NCBI GenBank assembly: GCA_902773445.1 | Contig: CACYEU010000098.1 | Coordinates: forward strand, 1-11,809 | Source of the DNA: an uncultured Lachnospiraceae bacterium | GTDB taxonomy: Bacteria > Bacillota > Clostridia > Lachnospirales > Lachnospiraceae | Length of the DNA: 11,809 bases | Direction: 5' to 3' | In this document: piece after piece, positions 1-7,441 of the stretch | Layout of the letters: each line of letters opens with the position of its first letter | Position numbering within the stretch: the stretch's first letter is position 1 | Translations under genes and position numbers: made by a program | Notes under the pieces: model-generated | Database searches by the model: none | Seen by the model: the letters and a program-made list of their open reading frames with translations, nothing else | What the model was told of the DNA's origin: nothing

Positions 1-1
1 A

Positions 2-1276
2 CTGCGTTCTTTTATTCAAAGCCTTGATTTTTCCAAGGAAAAGGATATTTTAAGGAGATTCAGGCGCGCATACGTGCCTTCTGATTCAATCACTGATATC
101 AACGGGAAGACCGGCGAATTCACAATAACCGGCAGTGGTTTGCTGACATTTCCACAGGCTGATAAAGTTCTGTTCGCACTCTGGTCTGCTGAAGATCAAA
201 GTGATCTTCACTGGTATGAAGCAAAGCTCTCTGCCGACGGTTCGTGCAGAACAACCGGAAATGTTGCGAATCACAAGCACCATTTCGGCAAATACCAAGT
301 TCATATGTACGTCGTTGGCTATGACGGAAGCAAGCAGCGCATCGCAGCCGCCAATGCACAGATCAAAGGGGATAATTACATCTATACTTACGCGGCAAGA
401 AAGAATCAGACTGCGTATGTTGTCAGGATCGCTAATCCGAATATTGACGGCAATCCGTCGGATCATGTCAAGGCAGGGATCTGGAGCAATTTTAATGACA
501 AAGATGATCTGAAATGGTATCCGATGAAAAAAGTCGGAGAAGATCTCTGGGAAACGACTGTCCGTTCCGCAGCTCACAAGCACGGCGGCGTCTACAATGC
601 GCATATCTACAGCGATGATAAGTTTCTGACAAAAACTCAGTTCGCGATGAAGAGGCCTGAGCCCGGCACGGGAAGCACGAAAATGATCGCATTGACATTT
701 GATGACGGCCCGGGCAAAAACACCGGCAAAATACTGGCACAGTTGAAAAAGTATAAGGCACACGCGACTTTCTTCGTCGTCGGCCCGAATGCTGAACGCT
801 ACCCGAAAACGCTGAAAGCGATCACGGCTGCCGGCTGTGAGATCGGAAATCACAGCTATCATCACTCGAAGCTCGGTAATGCAGCAAAAGAGGAGATTCA
901 GGAAGAAATCAGCTCGGTCAATAAGATCGTCAAAGATACTACGGGAAAGAGCATTCAGCTTCTGCGTCCGCCTTACGGCGATGTCGGCGATTCTCTGCGG
1001 CAGAACGCAGGGATGCCGATGATCCTGTGGAGCATCGATTCTCTCGATTGGAAGACCCGCGACACTGAAAAGACGATCGATTGTATAATGGAGAACGCAC
1101 AGGACGGTGATATTGTGCTGATGCATGATATCCATGATGAAACTGTCGCGGCTGCGATCGAGCTGATTCCGATGCTTGAAGAGGAAGGATTCCAGCTGGT
1201 CACCGTGTCAGAACTGGCATCGGCAAAAGGCGAGATTCTGCAGAACGGAATCGCCTACGGCTCAATTAAAAAATAA
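2..1276 (+). CDS. Polysaccharide deacetylase (NodB/CE4) with two GBS-Bsp-like repeats, 5'-partial
   Basis: Predicted metal-dependent deacetylase acting on N- or O-acetyl groups of an extracellular or wall polysaccharide. Numbering from the first whole codon (position 2): two GBS-Bsp-like repeats at about residues 33-118 and 130-215, each with the WS...DLxWY and late HxYxxxYD-type blocks, then a NodB domain at about 225-410. CE4 motifs are complete: TFDDGP (D234, D235), HSYHH (H284, H288 as metal ligands), RPPYG (R322), DSLDW and LMHD (H375). A GTG at 74 could start the gene, but the AGGAG at 53-57 lies 16 bases away. The frame is open with plausible coding residues back to the window edge, and no signal peptide is visible. 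I therefore infer that the gene, including its export signal, begins upstream. The class is secure; the true start and the substrate are unknown. Confidence 0.82.
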   Translation: MRSFIQSLDFSKEKDILRRFRRAYVPSDSITDINGKTGEFTITGSGLLTFPQADKVLFALWSAEDQSDLHWYEAKLSADGSCRTTGNVANHKHHFGKYQVHMYVVGYDGSKQRIAAANAQIKGDNYIYTYAARKNQTAYVVRIANPNIDGNPSDHVKAGIWSNFNDKDDLKWYPMKKVGEDLWETTVRSAAHKHGGVYNAHIYSDDKFLTKTQFAMKRPEPGTGSTKMIALTFDDGPGKNTGKILAQLKKYKAHATFFVVGPNAERYPKTLKAITAAGCEIGNHSYHHSKLGNAAKEEIQEEISSVNKIVKDTTGKSIQLLRPPYGDVGDSLRQNAGMPMILWSIDSLDWKTRDTEKTIDCIMENAQDGDIVLMHDIHDETVAAAIELIPMLEEEGFQLVTVSELASAKGEILQNGIAYGSIKK

Positions 1277-1286
1277 GGATCATACT

Positions 1287-2621
1287 ATGATTGATTTACC
1301 GGCATCATTTACCGATAAAATGAAAACTCTGCTCGGAAGCTCGTATGACGATTATATTGATTCGTTCAACTGCCGTCCTTACCGGGGGCTTCGGGTCAAT
1401 ACTTCCAAAATATCGCCTGAAGAACTGAAGAAAAGAGTGTCGTTTGATCTCGTGCCGGTTCCCTGGACTGACAACGGTTTTTATTATGAAGGATCAACTC
1501 GGGAAGTCTCTTCAAATCCTTATTATTACCTGGGACTATACTACCTGCAGGAACCGTCCGCGATGGCTCCGGCTGCTTTGCTGCCGGTAGCTAAAGGTGA
1601 CCGCGTACTTGATCTGTGCGCTGCACCCGGTGGCAAGACGACCCAGCTGGCTTTGGGAATCCAGGAGGAAGGTCTTCTCATTTCAAATGACGTGTCTGCG
1701 TCCCGCGCAAAGGCACTTGTGAAAAATATCGAACTGCAGGGGCTTAAAAACACTGTTGTCACATGCGAATCCGCCGGAAAACTCGCGTCAGTTTTTCCTG
1801 AGTTTTTTGATAAGATACTCATTGACGCACCGTGTTCCGGAGAAGGAATGTTCCGAAGCGGCGGCCGGCGCATGGTCGAAGCATGGAAGAGAAACGGTCC
1901 GGATTACTTTTCAGTGATTCAGAGAGAGATCGCTGCCTGCGCTGTCAGCATGCTGAAACCGGGCGGTATGATGTTGTACTCGACCTGCACATTTGATCCG
2001 TCGGAAGACGAACAGATCATTGCTTATCTGCTGGATACGTTTTCTGATCTCAAAGTCATTGAACTGCCGGAAATTGAAGGAGTTGTTCACGGCGATCCGT
2101 CTTTCTGCGGTTCTGACCACTCTGAAATCAGAAATACAGCGCGTTTCTATCCCCATAAGATCAGAGGGGAAGGTCATTTTGCAGCTCTTCTCCAAAAAGA
2201 AGGAAATCTGATCCGTTCACCGCAAAAGGAATCGATCCGGGTCGACCGGGACTTCGGAAAGGGTAAAGCGGCCCGCCGTGTCAGGCTGGAAATTCCCGGT
2301 GAAGTCAAAGACTTGCAAAACATCCGTTTTCTCCGTTCAGGTCTGCTGCTTGGAGAAATCAAAAATGACAAGCTGATACCATCACAGTCGTTGGCTATGA
2401 CGATAAAGGAATCGCCTTATCCGGTTCTTGAACTGAGTCTTTCAGATCAGCGCGCAGTCCGTTATCTGAAAGGAGAATCGCTGATACTTGAAGATGCTGA
2501 CGGTTCGTATGACAACGGAATCATTCTGATCAGAATTGACGGATTTCCTGCCGGATGGGGACAAGTCAGCGGAAGGAGAATCAAAAACAAGCTTTTGCCG
2601 GCATGGAGACTGCAATCATAA
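1287..2621 (+). CDS. rsmF: RsmF-type 16S rRNA (cytosine-C5) methyltransferase
   Basis: SAM-dependent methyltransferase of the NOL1/NOP2/Sun family, 444 residues, predicted to make m5C in rRNA. The N-terminal part reads LPASFTDKMKTLLG...LRVNT, as in RsmF. The SAM site is VLDLCAAPGGKTTQ (D109 in the first strand). Motif IV is DAPCSGEGMF with C183, and motif VI is YSTCTF with the catalytic C234. The region after about residue 290 fits the RsmF C-terminal and PUA-like RNA-binding domains and ends GWGQ...LLPAWRL. The frame is open further upstream to 1176, but ATG 1287 has an AAGGA 7 bases before it and gives the family's usual N terminus. The Shine-Dalgarno overlaps the stop codon of the deacetylase gene, so the two may be coupled. 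The family is firm; the exact cytosine modified, or activity on a different rRNA site, is not shown by the sequence. Confidence 0.92.
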   Translation: MIDLPASFTDKMKTLLGSSYDDYIDSFNCRPYRGLRVNTSKISPEELKKRVSFDLVPVPWTDNGFYYEGSTREVSSNPYYYLGLYYLQEPSAMAPAALLPVAKGDRVLDLCAAPGGKTTQLALGIQEEGLLISNDVSASRAKALVKNIELQGLKNTVVTCESAGKLASVFPEFFDKILIDAPCSGEGMFRSGGRRMVEAWKRNGPDYFSVIQREIAACAVSMLKPGGMMLYSTCTFDPSEDEQIIAYLLDTFSDLKVIELPEIEGVVHGDPSFCGSDHSEIRNTARFYPHKIRGEGHFAALLQKEGNLIRSPQKESIRVDRDFGKGKAARRVRLEIPGEVKDLQNIRFLRSGLLLGEIKNDKLIPSQSLAMTIKESPYPVLELSLSDQRAVRYLKGESLILEDADGSYDNGIILIRIDGFPAGWGQVSGRRIKNKLLPAWRLQS

Positions 2622-2639
2622 GATGATTCATGGTATAAT
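2610..2639 (+). promoter_or_regulatory. Sigma-A-type promoter with extended -10
   Basis: A perfect TATAAT at 2634-2639 is preceded by TG at 2631-2632, giving an extended -10 (TGNTATAAT). The -35 is poor: CTGCAA at 2610-2615 with an 18-base spacer, which is common for extended -10 promoters. It overlaps the end of the methyltransferase gene. A start near 2646 would leave only about 13 bases before ATG 2659, barely enough for the Shine-Dalgarno AAGGAG at 2647-2652. It probably drives the group from the membrane protein onward. Confidence 0.6.
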
Positions 2640-2658
2640 CTGACTGAAGGAGTATTTG

Positions 2659-3234
2659 ATGAGATTTAAAGGATTCCAGCGGATCAAAGGTTCTTACGGT
2701 GACCGCGCCAGACTGAAAAAGACAATGATTATCGGAGCGATCGCGATACTGTTGTTTATCGCGGCTCTTGTCGTGATCGGTTATATCCGCTTTGGGACCA
2801 GGAAAAATATCTTTACGATACTTGCAATCCTGTCAGTTCTGCCGTTCGCTAAGATCGGCAGCATTCTGTCGACCCTCCTTCCATATCCTTCGATCACAAA
2901 ACAGCAGGCAGATAAGCTTTCGGAACTCACTGAAGGACTTGAGGCTGTCTACGACATCGTGCTCGCAACCAACCGCTCCGCAATCCCGATTGACTGTCTG
3001 ATCATCGAAGAAGGTCGTGTCATAGCATTGTCACCGGTATCCGACAAGAAACAGAAACTTCTGGAAACCACGATCAGAGACTTTTACAGCGATCATGGTT
3101 TCAAGCACATGGCCGTTGTCATCGAAACTGAATACGAAGCATTCTGTGAGCGGATCGCCGCGATGTCACACAAGGATACTAAAAACCGCCGAACCGCTGA
3201 ACTCAGGCGCTCTTTGTTGATCAACTGTGTGTAA
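2659..3234 (+). CDS. Small membrane protein of unknown function
   Basis: A 191-residue protein I cannot assign to a function. A basic N terminus (MRFKGFQRIK...RARLKK) leads into two hydrophobic helices at about residues 23-45 and 50-72, separated by RFGTRKN. By the positive-inside rule both ends are probably cytoplasmic, forming a hairpin. The remaining 115 residues are soluble, mixed alpha/beta in look and rich in charge (EEGRVIALSPVSDKKQK, ETTIRDFYSDHGFKH). ATG 2659 is chosen over the TTG one codon earlier because AAGGAG ends 6 bases before it. The next gene begins 2 bases after the stop, so the two are probably translated together. Proteins of this layout occur in Clostridia as uncharacterised conserved membrane proteins (from memory). 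Confidence 0.75.
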   Translation: MRFKGFQRIKGSYGDRARLKKTMIIGAIAILLFIAALVVIGYIRFGTRKNIFTILAILSVLPFAKIGSILSTLLPYPSITKQQADKLSELTEGLEAVYDIVLATNRSAIPIDCLIIEEGRVIALSPVSDKKQKLLETTIRDFYSDHGFKHMAVVIETEYEAFCERIAAMSHKDTKNRRTAELRRSLLINCV

Positions 3235-3236
3235 CG

Positions 3237-4241
3237 ATGAGACAGATCAAAGCCGGTACAAATGAATCAGGACAAAAGCTGATGCGTCTGCTTGAGAAGT
3301 ACTTCAAAGCAGCGGATCGTTCTTTTTTGTACAAAATGCTCAGAAAAAAGAATATTCTGCTCAACGATCATAAGGCCAGCGGTAAAGAGATACTCGAAGC
3401 CGGAGATACCATTACGATCTATATGGCGGACTCGACGATCGAAAAGTTCAGAGGTGTCCCTGAAAGCGTTAAGCTTCCTTCAGTTTCCGAACCGGAACGG
3501 ACAATGTTTGACCGTTCCGTATTCTATGAAGATGACCATATCATTCTGATCAACAAACCTGCGGGCGTCCTTTCACAGCGCGCAAAGCCAAACGATCTTT
3601 CGCTTGTGGAACTGATGACCGATCACATGATCAGAAACCGATCGATCACCGCCAGCTCGCTTGAAACATTTAAACCGGGCATCGTCTCAAGACTTGACCG
3701 CAACACTTCGGGCATCGTGATCGGAGGGAAGACACTGCCGGCACTTCAGGAACTCAACGAACTGATCCGCTCTCATAAACTCAGAAAAATCTATGAAGCG
3801 ATCATTGAAGGAAAGATCACCAAACACAGAACACTGAACGGGTACTGGCGGAAAAACAGCGAATCCAACACCGTTACGATCGCACCGAAACCGGTCGAGG
3901 GCGGAAGTCTTGTCACGACGATCATATCGCCGATCAAGACCTGTCAGCTTCCCGGACACAGATCATTATGCACTGTCACAGAAGTCGAGATCATCACAGG
4001 CAAGAGCCATCAGATCAGAGCGCATATGACAGCGATCGGGCATCCGATCATCGGTGATACAAAGTACGGTGCCCGCGAAGCTCTCTACCGCAGAGGACAG
4101 CTGCTTCATGCGCGGAAGATCATTTTCCCCGCTGATGCGCGTGACGGTCTTGAGACACTTTCATACCTGGCAGGAAAAGAGTTTACGGCAGCATATCCGA
4201 AAGATTATGCCGCATCGCTGAAAGCACTGGAAGCATTGTAA
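3237..4241 (+). CDS. RluA/RluD-family pseudouridine synthase with S4 domain
   Basis: Isomerises uridine to pseudouridine in structured RNA, most likely 23S rRNA. The 334 residues start with an S4 RNA-binding domain (about 10-72: SGQKLMRLLEKYF, FLYKMLRKKNILLND). The catalytic domain follows: FYEDDHIILINKPAGVLSQ, then SRLDRNTSG with the catalytic D154 of the RLDxxTSG signature, then SHQIRAH and GDTKYG near the end. All expected family blocks are present. No Shine-Dalgarno precedes ATG 3237, and the gene begins 2 bases after the upstream stop, so translation probably depends on coupling to the membrane-protein gene. RluC-like and RluD-like enzymes share these motifs, so the target uridine is not assigned and I give no symbol. 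Confidence 0.92.
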   Translation: MRQIKAGTNESGQKLMRLLEKYFKAADRSFLYKMLRKKNILLNDHKASGKEILEAGDTITIYMADSTIEKFRGVPESVKLPSVSEPERTMFDRSVFYEDDHIILINKPAGVLSQRAKPNDLSLVELMTDHMIRNRSITASSLETFKPGIVSRLDRNTSGIVIGGKTLPALQELNELIRSHKLRKIYEAIIEGKITKHRTLNGYWRKNSESNTVTIAPKPVEGGSLVTTIISPIKTCQLPGHRSLCTVTEVEIITGKSHQIRAHMTAIGHPIIGDTKYGAREALYRRGQLLHARKIIFPADARDGLETLSYLAGKEFTAAYPKDYAASLKALEAL

Positions 4242-4251
4242 GGAGACGAGA

Positions 4252-4788
4252 ATGGCAACATGGAATTCAAGAGGCCTTCGGGGATCATCATTTGAAGAGA
4301 TGATCAATCATACGAATCAGGTCTATGCAGAGCGCAAGCTCGCCATGATCCAGAAGATTCCCACACCGATCACGCCGGTCAGATTTGATGAACATACCCG
4401 CCATATTACACTGGCTTATTTTGATAAGCAGAGCACGGTTGACTATATCGGCGCTGTTCAGGGAATTCCTGTCTGCTTCGATGCCAAAGAATGCGCAAAA
4501 GCGACATTCCCGCTTCAGAACGTTCATGAGCATCAGGTCTCTTTCATGGAGAAGATCGAAGAACAGGGCGGCGTTTCGTTTCTCCTGATCTTCTTCACCG
4601 ATATCGAGCAGTGCTATTATATGAGATTTGAAGAACTCAAAAAGTTCTATGACCGGGGTCAGGACGGCGGCAGAAAGAGTTTCCGCCGTGAAGAACTCGA
4701 TCCGGCCTATTTTATCACCGATATTCCGTTTCCGTTCATTCCGTATCTTGAGATGCTGTCAAAAGATCTCGAAGAACGCGATTCATAA
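4252..4788 (+). CDS. recU: Holliday junction resolvase RecU
   Basis: Endonuclease that cuts four-way DNA junctions in Firmicutes recombination and repair, in place of RuvC. The 178 residues carry the RecU blocks WNSRGLRGSSFEEMIN, IQKIPTPITPV and the catalytic STVDYIG...FDAKEC, then TFPLQNVHEHQ, GVSFLLIFF and GGRKSFRREELD. The PD-(D/E)XK residues are D64, D77, K79 and E80. D77 stands where Bacillus subtilis RecU has Glu, with the same 13-residue spacing from the first Asp. The protein lacks most of the N-terminal extension of the Bacillus enzyme (about 206 residues). ATG 4252 has AAGGAG at 4240-4245. The gene sits between RNA-modification genes, not beside the penicillin-binding protein gene ponA as in Bacillus. 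Confidence 0.94.
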   Translation: MATWNSRGLRGSSFEEMINHTNQVYAERKLAMIQKIPTPITPVRFDEHTRHITLAYFDKQSTVDYIGAVQGIPVCFDAKECAKATFPLQNVHEHQVSFMEKIEEQGGVSFLLIFFTDIEQCYYMRFEELKKFYDRGQDGGRKSFRREELDPAYFITDIPFPFIPYLEMLSKDLEERDS

Positions 4789-4797
4789 GGAGCCAGA

Positions 4798-6660
4798 ATG
4801 CGCAAATCAGCCCTATCAGATGACATATTGCTGCGCATTGAGAAACCGGCGCGCTATATCGGAGGCGAATTCAACAGTGTAATGAAAGACCTGTCCGATA
4901 TCTCGATCCGTTTTGCGATGTGTTTTCCTGATGTCTATGAGATCGGCATGAGCCATCTCGGCATCGCGATCCTTTACGACATGTTCAACAGACGTCAAGA
5001 CACCTGGTGTGAACGTGTCTACTGTCCGTGGGTCGATCTTGAAACGATCATGAGAGAAGAGTCTATACCGCTGTTTGCGCTCGAATCTCAGGATCCGGTG
5101 AAAGACTTTGACTTTCTCGGAATCACACTTCAGTACGAAATGTGTTATACCAATGTTCTGCAGGTTCTCGATCTCGCGGACATTCCACTTCACGCCGCCG
5201 ATCGGACAGAAGATGACCCGATCGTGATCGGAGGCGGACCCTGCACCTACAATCCCGAACCTCTTGCTCCGTTCTTTGATATGTTCTATATCGGAGAAGG
5301 GGAAGTGACCTATGATCAGCTGCTCGACATTTACCGGGAATGCAAACAGAACCGTGTCTCACGGGCTGAATTCTTAAGAAAGGCAGCTTCGGTTCCGGGG
5401 ATCTATGTTCCGTCACTCTACAATGCAGATTACAACGACGACGGGACACTTCATTCGTTCGTTCCTCTGGAAGATGGTATTCCGGAAAAAATCATTCGTC
5501 AGGTCGTCACTGATCCTTCTGACATCTGTTATCCGAAGCGGCCGGTAATTCCGTTCGTAAAGGCTGTGCAGGACCGCGTTGTGCTTGAAGTCATGCGCGG
5601 ATGCATCAGGGGATGCCGTTTCTGTCAGGCAGGCATGACATACAGACCAAGCCGTTCCCGTTCGGTCGATGAACTCGTAGATATCGCTGTATCATCACTG
5701 GAGGCAACCGGTTATGATGAACTGTCACTGAGTTCGCTGAGCACAAGCGATTATAAAGATCTCGAACAATTGATCGACCGCCTGCTTCCGTATCTTCATG
5801 AACACAATATCGAGCTTGAACTTCCTTCACTCAGAATCGATGCCGTTTCTCTTGAGATTATGAAGCGAATCAGCGGAATCAAGCGCGGCAGTTTCACATT
5901 TGCTCCCGAAGCCGGAACACAAAGGCTCCGCGATGTGATCAACAAGGGTCTCTCGATCGAAGAGATCACAACAGGAGCGCGCCTCGCTTTTGAAGGCGGA
6001 TGGAAGAGAGTTAAACTGTATTTTATGCTCGGGCTGCCTACTGAAACCGATGAGGATGCCGAAGGGATCGCGGCTTTATCAAATGATATTGCGCATCTGT
6101 ACTATGAAATCCCGAAAGAAGAACGCATCGGGCGCTGCCAGATCACAGCCAGCTCGTCATTCTTTGTACCAAAGCCGTTTACACCGTTCCAGTGGTCAGC
6201 GATGCTTGATCCGGAGGATTACCACAGGCGTACAATGATCGTCAAAGACGCTGTACGCAGGCAGACACATGCCAAGAGTCTCCGCTATCAGTATCACGGT
6301 TCAAAAATGTCATATATGGAAGCAGTATTGGCACGGGGCGACAGAAGACTGGCGGATTTCATTGAGGCTCTCCACAGGAAAGGCGCGCGATATGACGCGT
6401 GGACCGAGTTTTTCGATGCCGACAGATGGTATCAGACTTTCGATGAGCTTGGGATCGATCATGCTTTCTATGCTATGCGAGAACGTGATCTCGACGAACT
6501 GTTCCCATGGGATTTTATTGAAACAGGTCTGTCAAAAGAATATCTGAAAAATGAGTACAGACGCGCTGTCGACGGAAAGACGACACCGCACTGCAGACAG
6601 CAGTGTACCGGATGCGGCATGAAACAGCTTTATCACGGAGGTGTCTGCGTTGAAGATTAG
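4798..6660 (+). CDS. Radical SAM protein, TIGR03960-like, with B12-binding-like N-terminal region
   Basis: Predicted radical SAM enzyme of 620 residues; the reaction is not known for this family. The N-terminal third resembles the cobalamin-binding-like fold of B12 radical SAM enzymes (FPDVYEIGMSHLG at about 40-55, then DFDFLGITL, VIGGGPCTYNPEPL and FYIGEGE). The cobalamin His motif DxHxxG appears as DVYEIG, so a His ligand is missing. The [4Fe-4S] motif CX3CX2C is C269, C273, C276 (RGCIRGCRFCQAG), followed by LSLSSLSTSDY, FTFAPEAGTQRLRD and LYFMLGLPTETDED, typical of the radical SAM barrel. The C terminus adds C599-X3-C603-X2-C606 and C617, possibly a second metal site. AAGGAG stands 5 bases before ATG 4798. 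The downstream DUF2344 gene overlaps by 11 bases; the two are regularly paired or fused, so they probably act together. Confidence 0.9.
   Translation: MRKSALSDDILLRIEKPARYIGGEFNSVMKDLSDISIRFAMCFPDVYEIGMSHLGIAILYDMFNRRQDTWCERVYCPWVDLETIMREESIPLFALESQDPVKDFDFLGITLQYEMCYTNVLQVLDLADIPLHAADRTEDDPIVIGGGPCTYNPEPLAPFFDMFYIGEGEVTYDQLLDIYRECKQNRVSRAEFLRKAASVPGIYVPSLYNADYNDDGTLHSFVPLEDGIPEKIIRQVVTDPSDICYPKRPVIPFVKAVQDRVVLEVMRGCIRGCRFCQAGMTYRPSRSRSVDELVDIAVSSLEATGYDELSLSSLSTSDYKDLEQLIDRLLPYLHEHNIELELPSLRIDAVSLEIMKRISGIKRGSFTFAPEAGTQRLRDVINKGLSIEEITTGARLAFEGGWKRVKLYFMLGLPTETDEDAEGIAALSNDIAHLYYEIPKEERIGRCQITASSSFFVPKPFTPFQWSAMLDPEDYHRRTMIVKDAVRRQTHAKSLRYQYHGSKMSYMEAVLARGDRRLADFIEALHRKGARYDAWTEFFDADRWYQTFDELGIDHAFYAMRERDLDELFPWDFIETGLSKEYLKNEYRRAVDGKTTPHCRQQCTGCGMKQLYHGGVCVED
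6637..6652 (+). promoter_or_regulatory. Ribosome binding site and TTG start inside the upstream gene
   Basis: GGAGGTG at 6637-6643 lies inside the last codons of the radical SAM gene. TTG at 6650 follows GGAGG by 8 bases and yields MKIRFKFAKTG, the usual beginning of this family. GTG 6641 in the same frame overlaps the Shine-Dalgarno itself and is unlikely to be used. Confidence 0.75.
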
Positions 6661-7399
6661 ATTTAAATTTGCAAAAACCGGTGTCATGCGGTTTGTAGGA
6701 CATCTCGACACTGTGCGCTATTTTCAGAAAGCACTGAGAAGGAGCGGCTTGAAACCTGCCTATTCGAACGGCCTTTCGCCGCATCTGCTGGTCACCTTTG
6801 CATCGCCTTTGTCTGTCGGTATGACGACAGAGGGTGATTATATTGATGTTGTTATCGACGAAGAGCGTGATGTCCGTGAGATTCTTTCGATGATCCGGTC
6901 ACAGCTTTCTGAGGGATTCTCACTGTCGGACGCAGTTGAACTGAGCGACCATGCCAAAACACCGATGGCCTTGCTGCGGGCGGCATCCTATCAGATCACG
7001 CCGAATAATGTATCCGAAGAGGTCTTTAAACAGTGCATCGCGAATCTGGACTCATTTTTCTCTCAATCTCAGATCAATGTATCTAAAAAGACGAAAAAAG
7101 GTGAGAGTATCGTCGACATCAGACCGATGATCTACCGGCTCAAACCGGATGAAAGCAAAACAGGCATTCAGATGCAGATCGCGGCAGGAAGCATCAGGCA
7201 TCTGAAGCCGGAACTTGTCGTCGAAACGCTGATGCGTTTTTCCGGTTTTGAAGAGCCTGTAAATGTACTTCCGCCGGTGTTTCATTACCACCGGCTCGAC
7301 TTATACGGAATCAAAGGAAACAGCAGTGAACGCGAGGTGACTGATCCTGCAAAACTGAGCCCGCTTTTACTATTGGACATAAAAGAGGAATCGTGTTAA
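6650..7399 (+). CDS. TIGR03936/DUF2344 radical SAM-linked protein
   Basis: A 249-residue protein of the DUF2344 family, which accompanies the TIGR03960-type radical SAM protein either as a neighbour or fused to its C terminus. Function is unknown; a role in RNA modification or cofactor-dependent maturation with its partner is only inference from the pairing and the ribosomal neighbourhood. The diagnostic N terminus is visible: KIRFKFAKTGVMRFVGHLDTVRYFQKALRRSGL, shown here in part as RFVGHLD and ALRRSGLKPAYSNG. The SPLSVGMTTEGDY and DVVIDE blocks follow. The C-terminal half is less conserved. Start TTG 6650 is preferred for its Shine-Dalgarno; the overlap with the upstream gene implies coupled translation and equal dosage. 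Confidence 0.86.
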   Translation: MKIRFKFAKTGVMRFVGHLDTVRYFQKALRRSGLKPAYSNGLSPHLLVTFASPLSVGMTTEGDYIDVVIDEERDVREILSMIRSQLSEGFSLSDAVELSDHAKTPMALLRAASYQITPNNVSEEVFKQCIANLDSFFSQSQINVSKKTKKGESIVDIRPMIYRLKPDESKTGIQMQIAAGSIRHLKPELVVETLMRFSGFEEPVNVLPPVFHYHRLDLYGIKGNSSEREVTDPAKLSPLLLLDIKEESC

Positions 7400-7402
7400 T
7401 AT
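7373..7402 (+). promoter_or_regulatory. Possible weak promoter before the HAD-aspartokinase gene
   Basis: TTGGAC at 7373-7378 and TAATAT at 7397-7402 are separated by 18 bases. Matches to consensus are partial (3 of 6 and 4 of 6). The site overlaps the DUF2344 stop codon. The 42-base gap that follows is too short for a lysine riboswitch. Confidence 0.3.
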
Positions 7403-7441
7403 AGATTTTCGGCGAATCAATAGTTTACAAATGGAGGATCT

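Noticed and set aside
86..1135. Long open frame of 349 codons on the minus strand
   Set aside because: It lies wholly opposite the deacetylase gene, whose protein has full CE4 motifs. Its own translation has no recognisable domain and is rich in Cys, Arg and His as antisense shadows are.
1176..1286. N-terminal extension of the RsmF frame to 1176
   Set aside because: The extra 37 residues overlap the deacetylase gene and look non-native; ATG 1287 has a proper Shine-Dalgarno and the family N terminus.
7404..7418. Small hairpin in the gap before the HAD-aspartokinase gene
   Set aside because: Only about 4-5 pairs including a G-U pair; too weak to be called a terminator or riboswitch.
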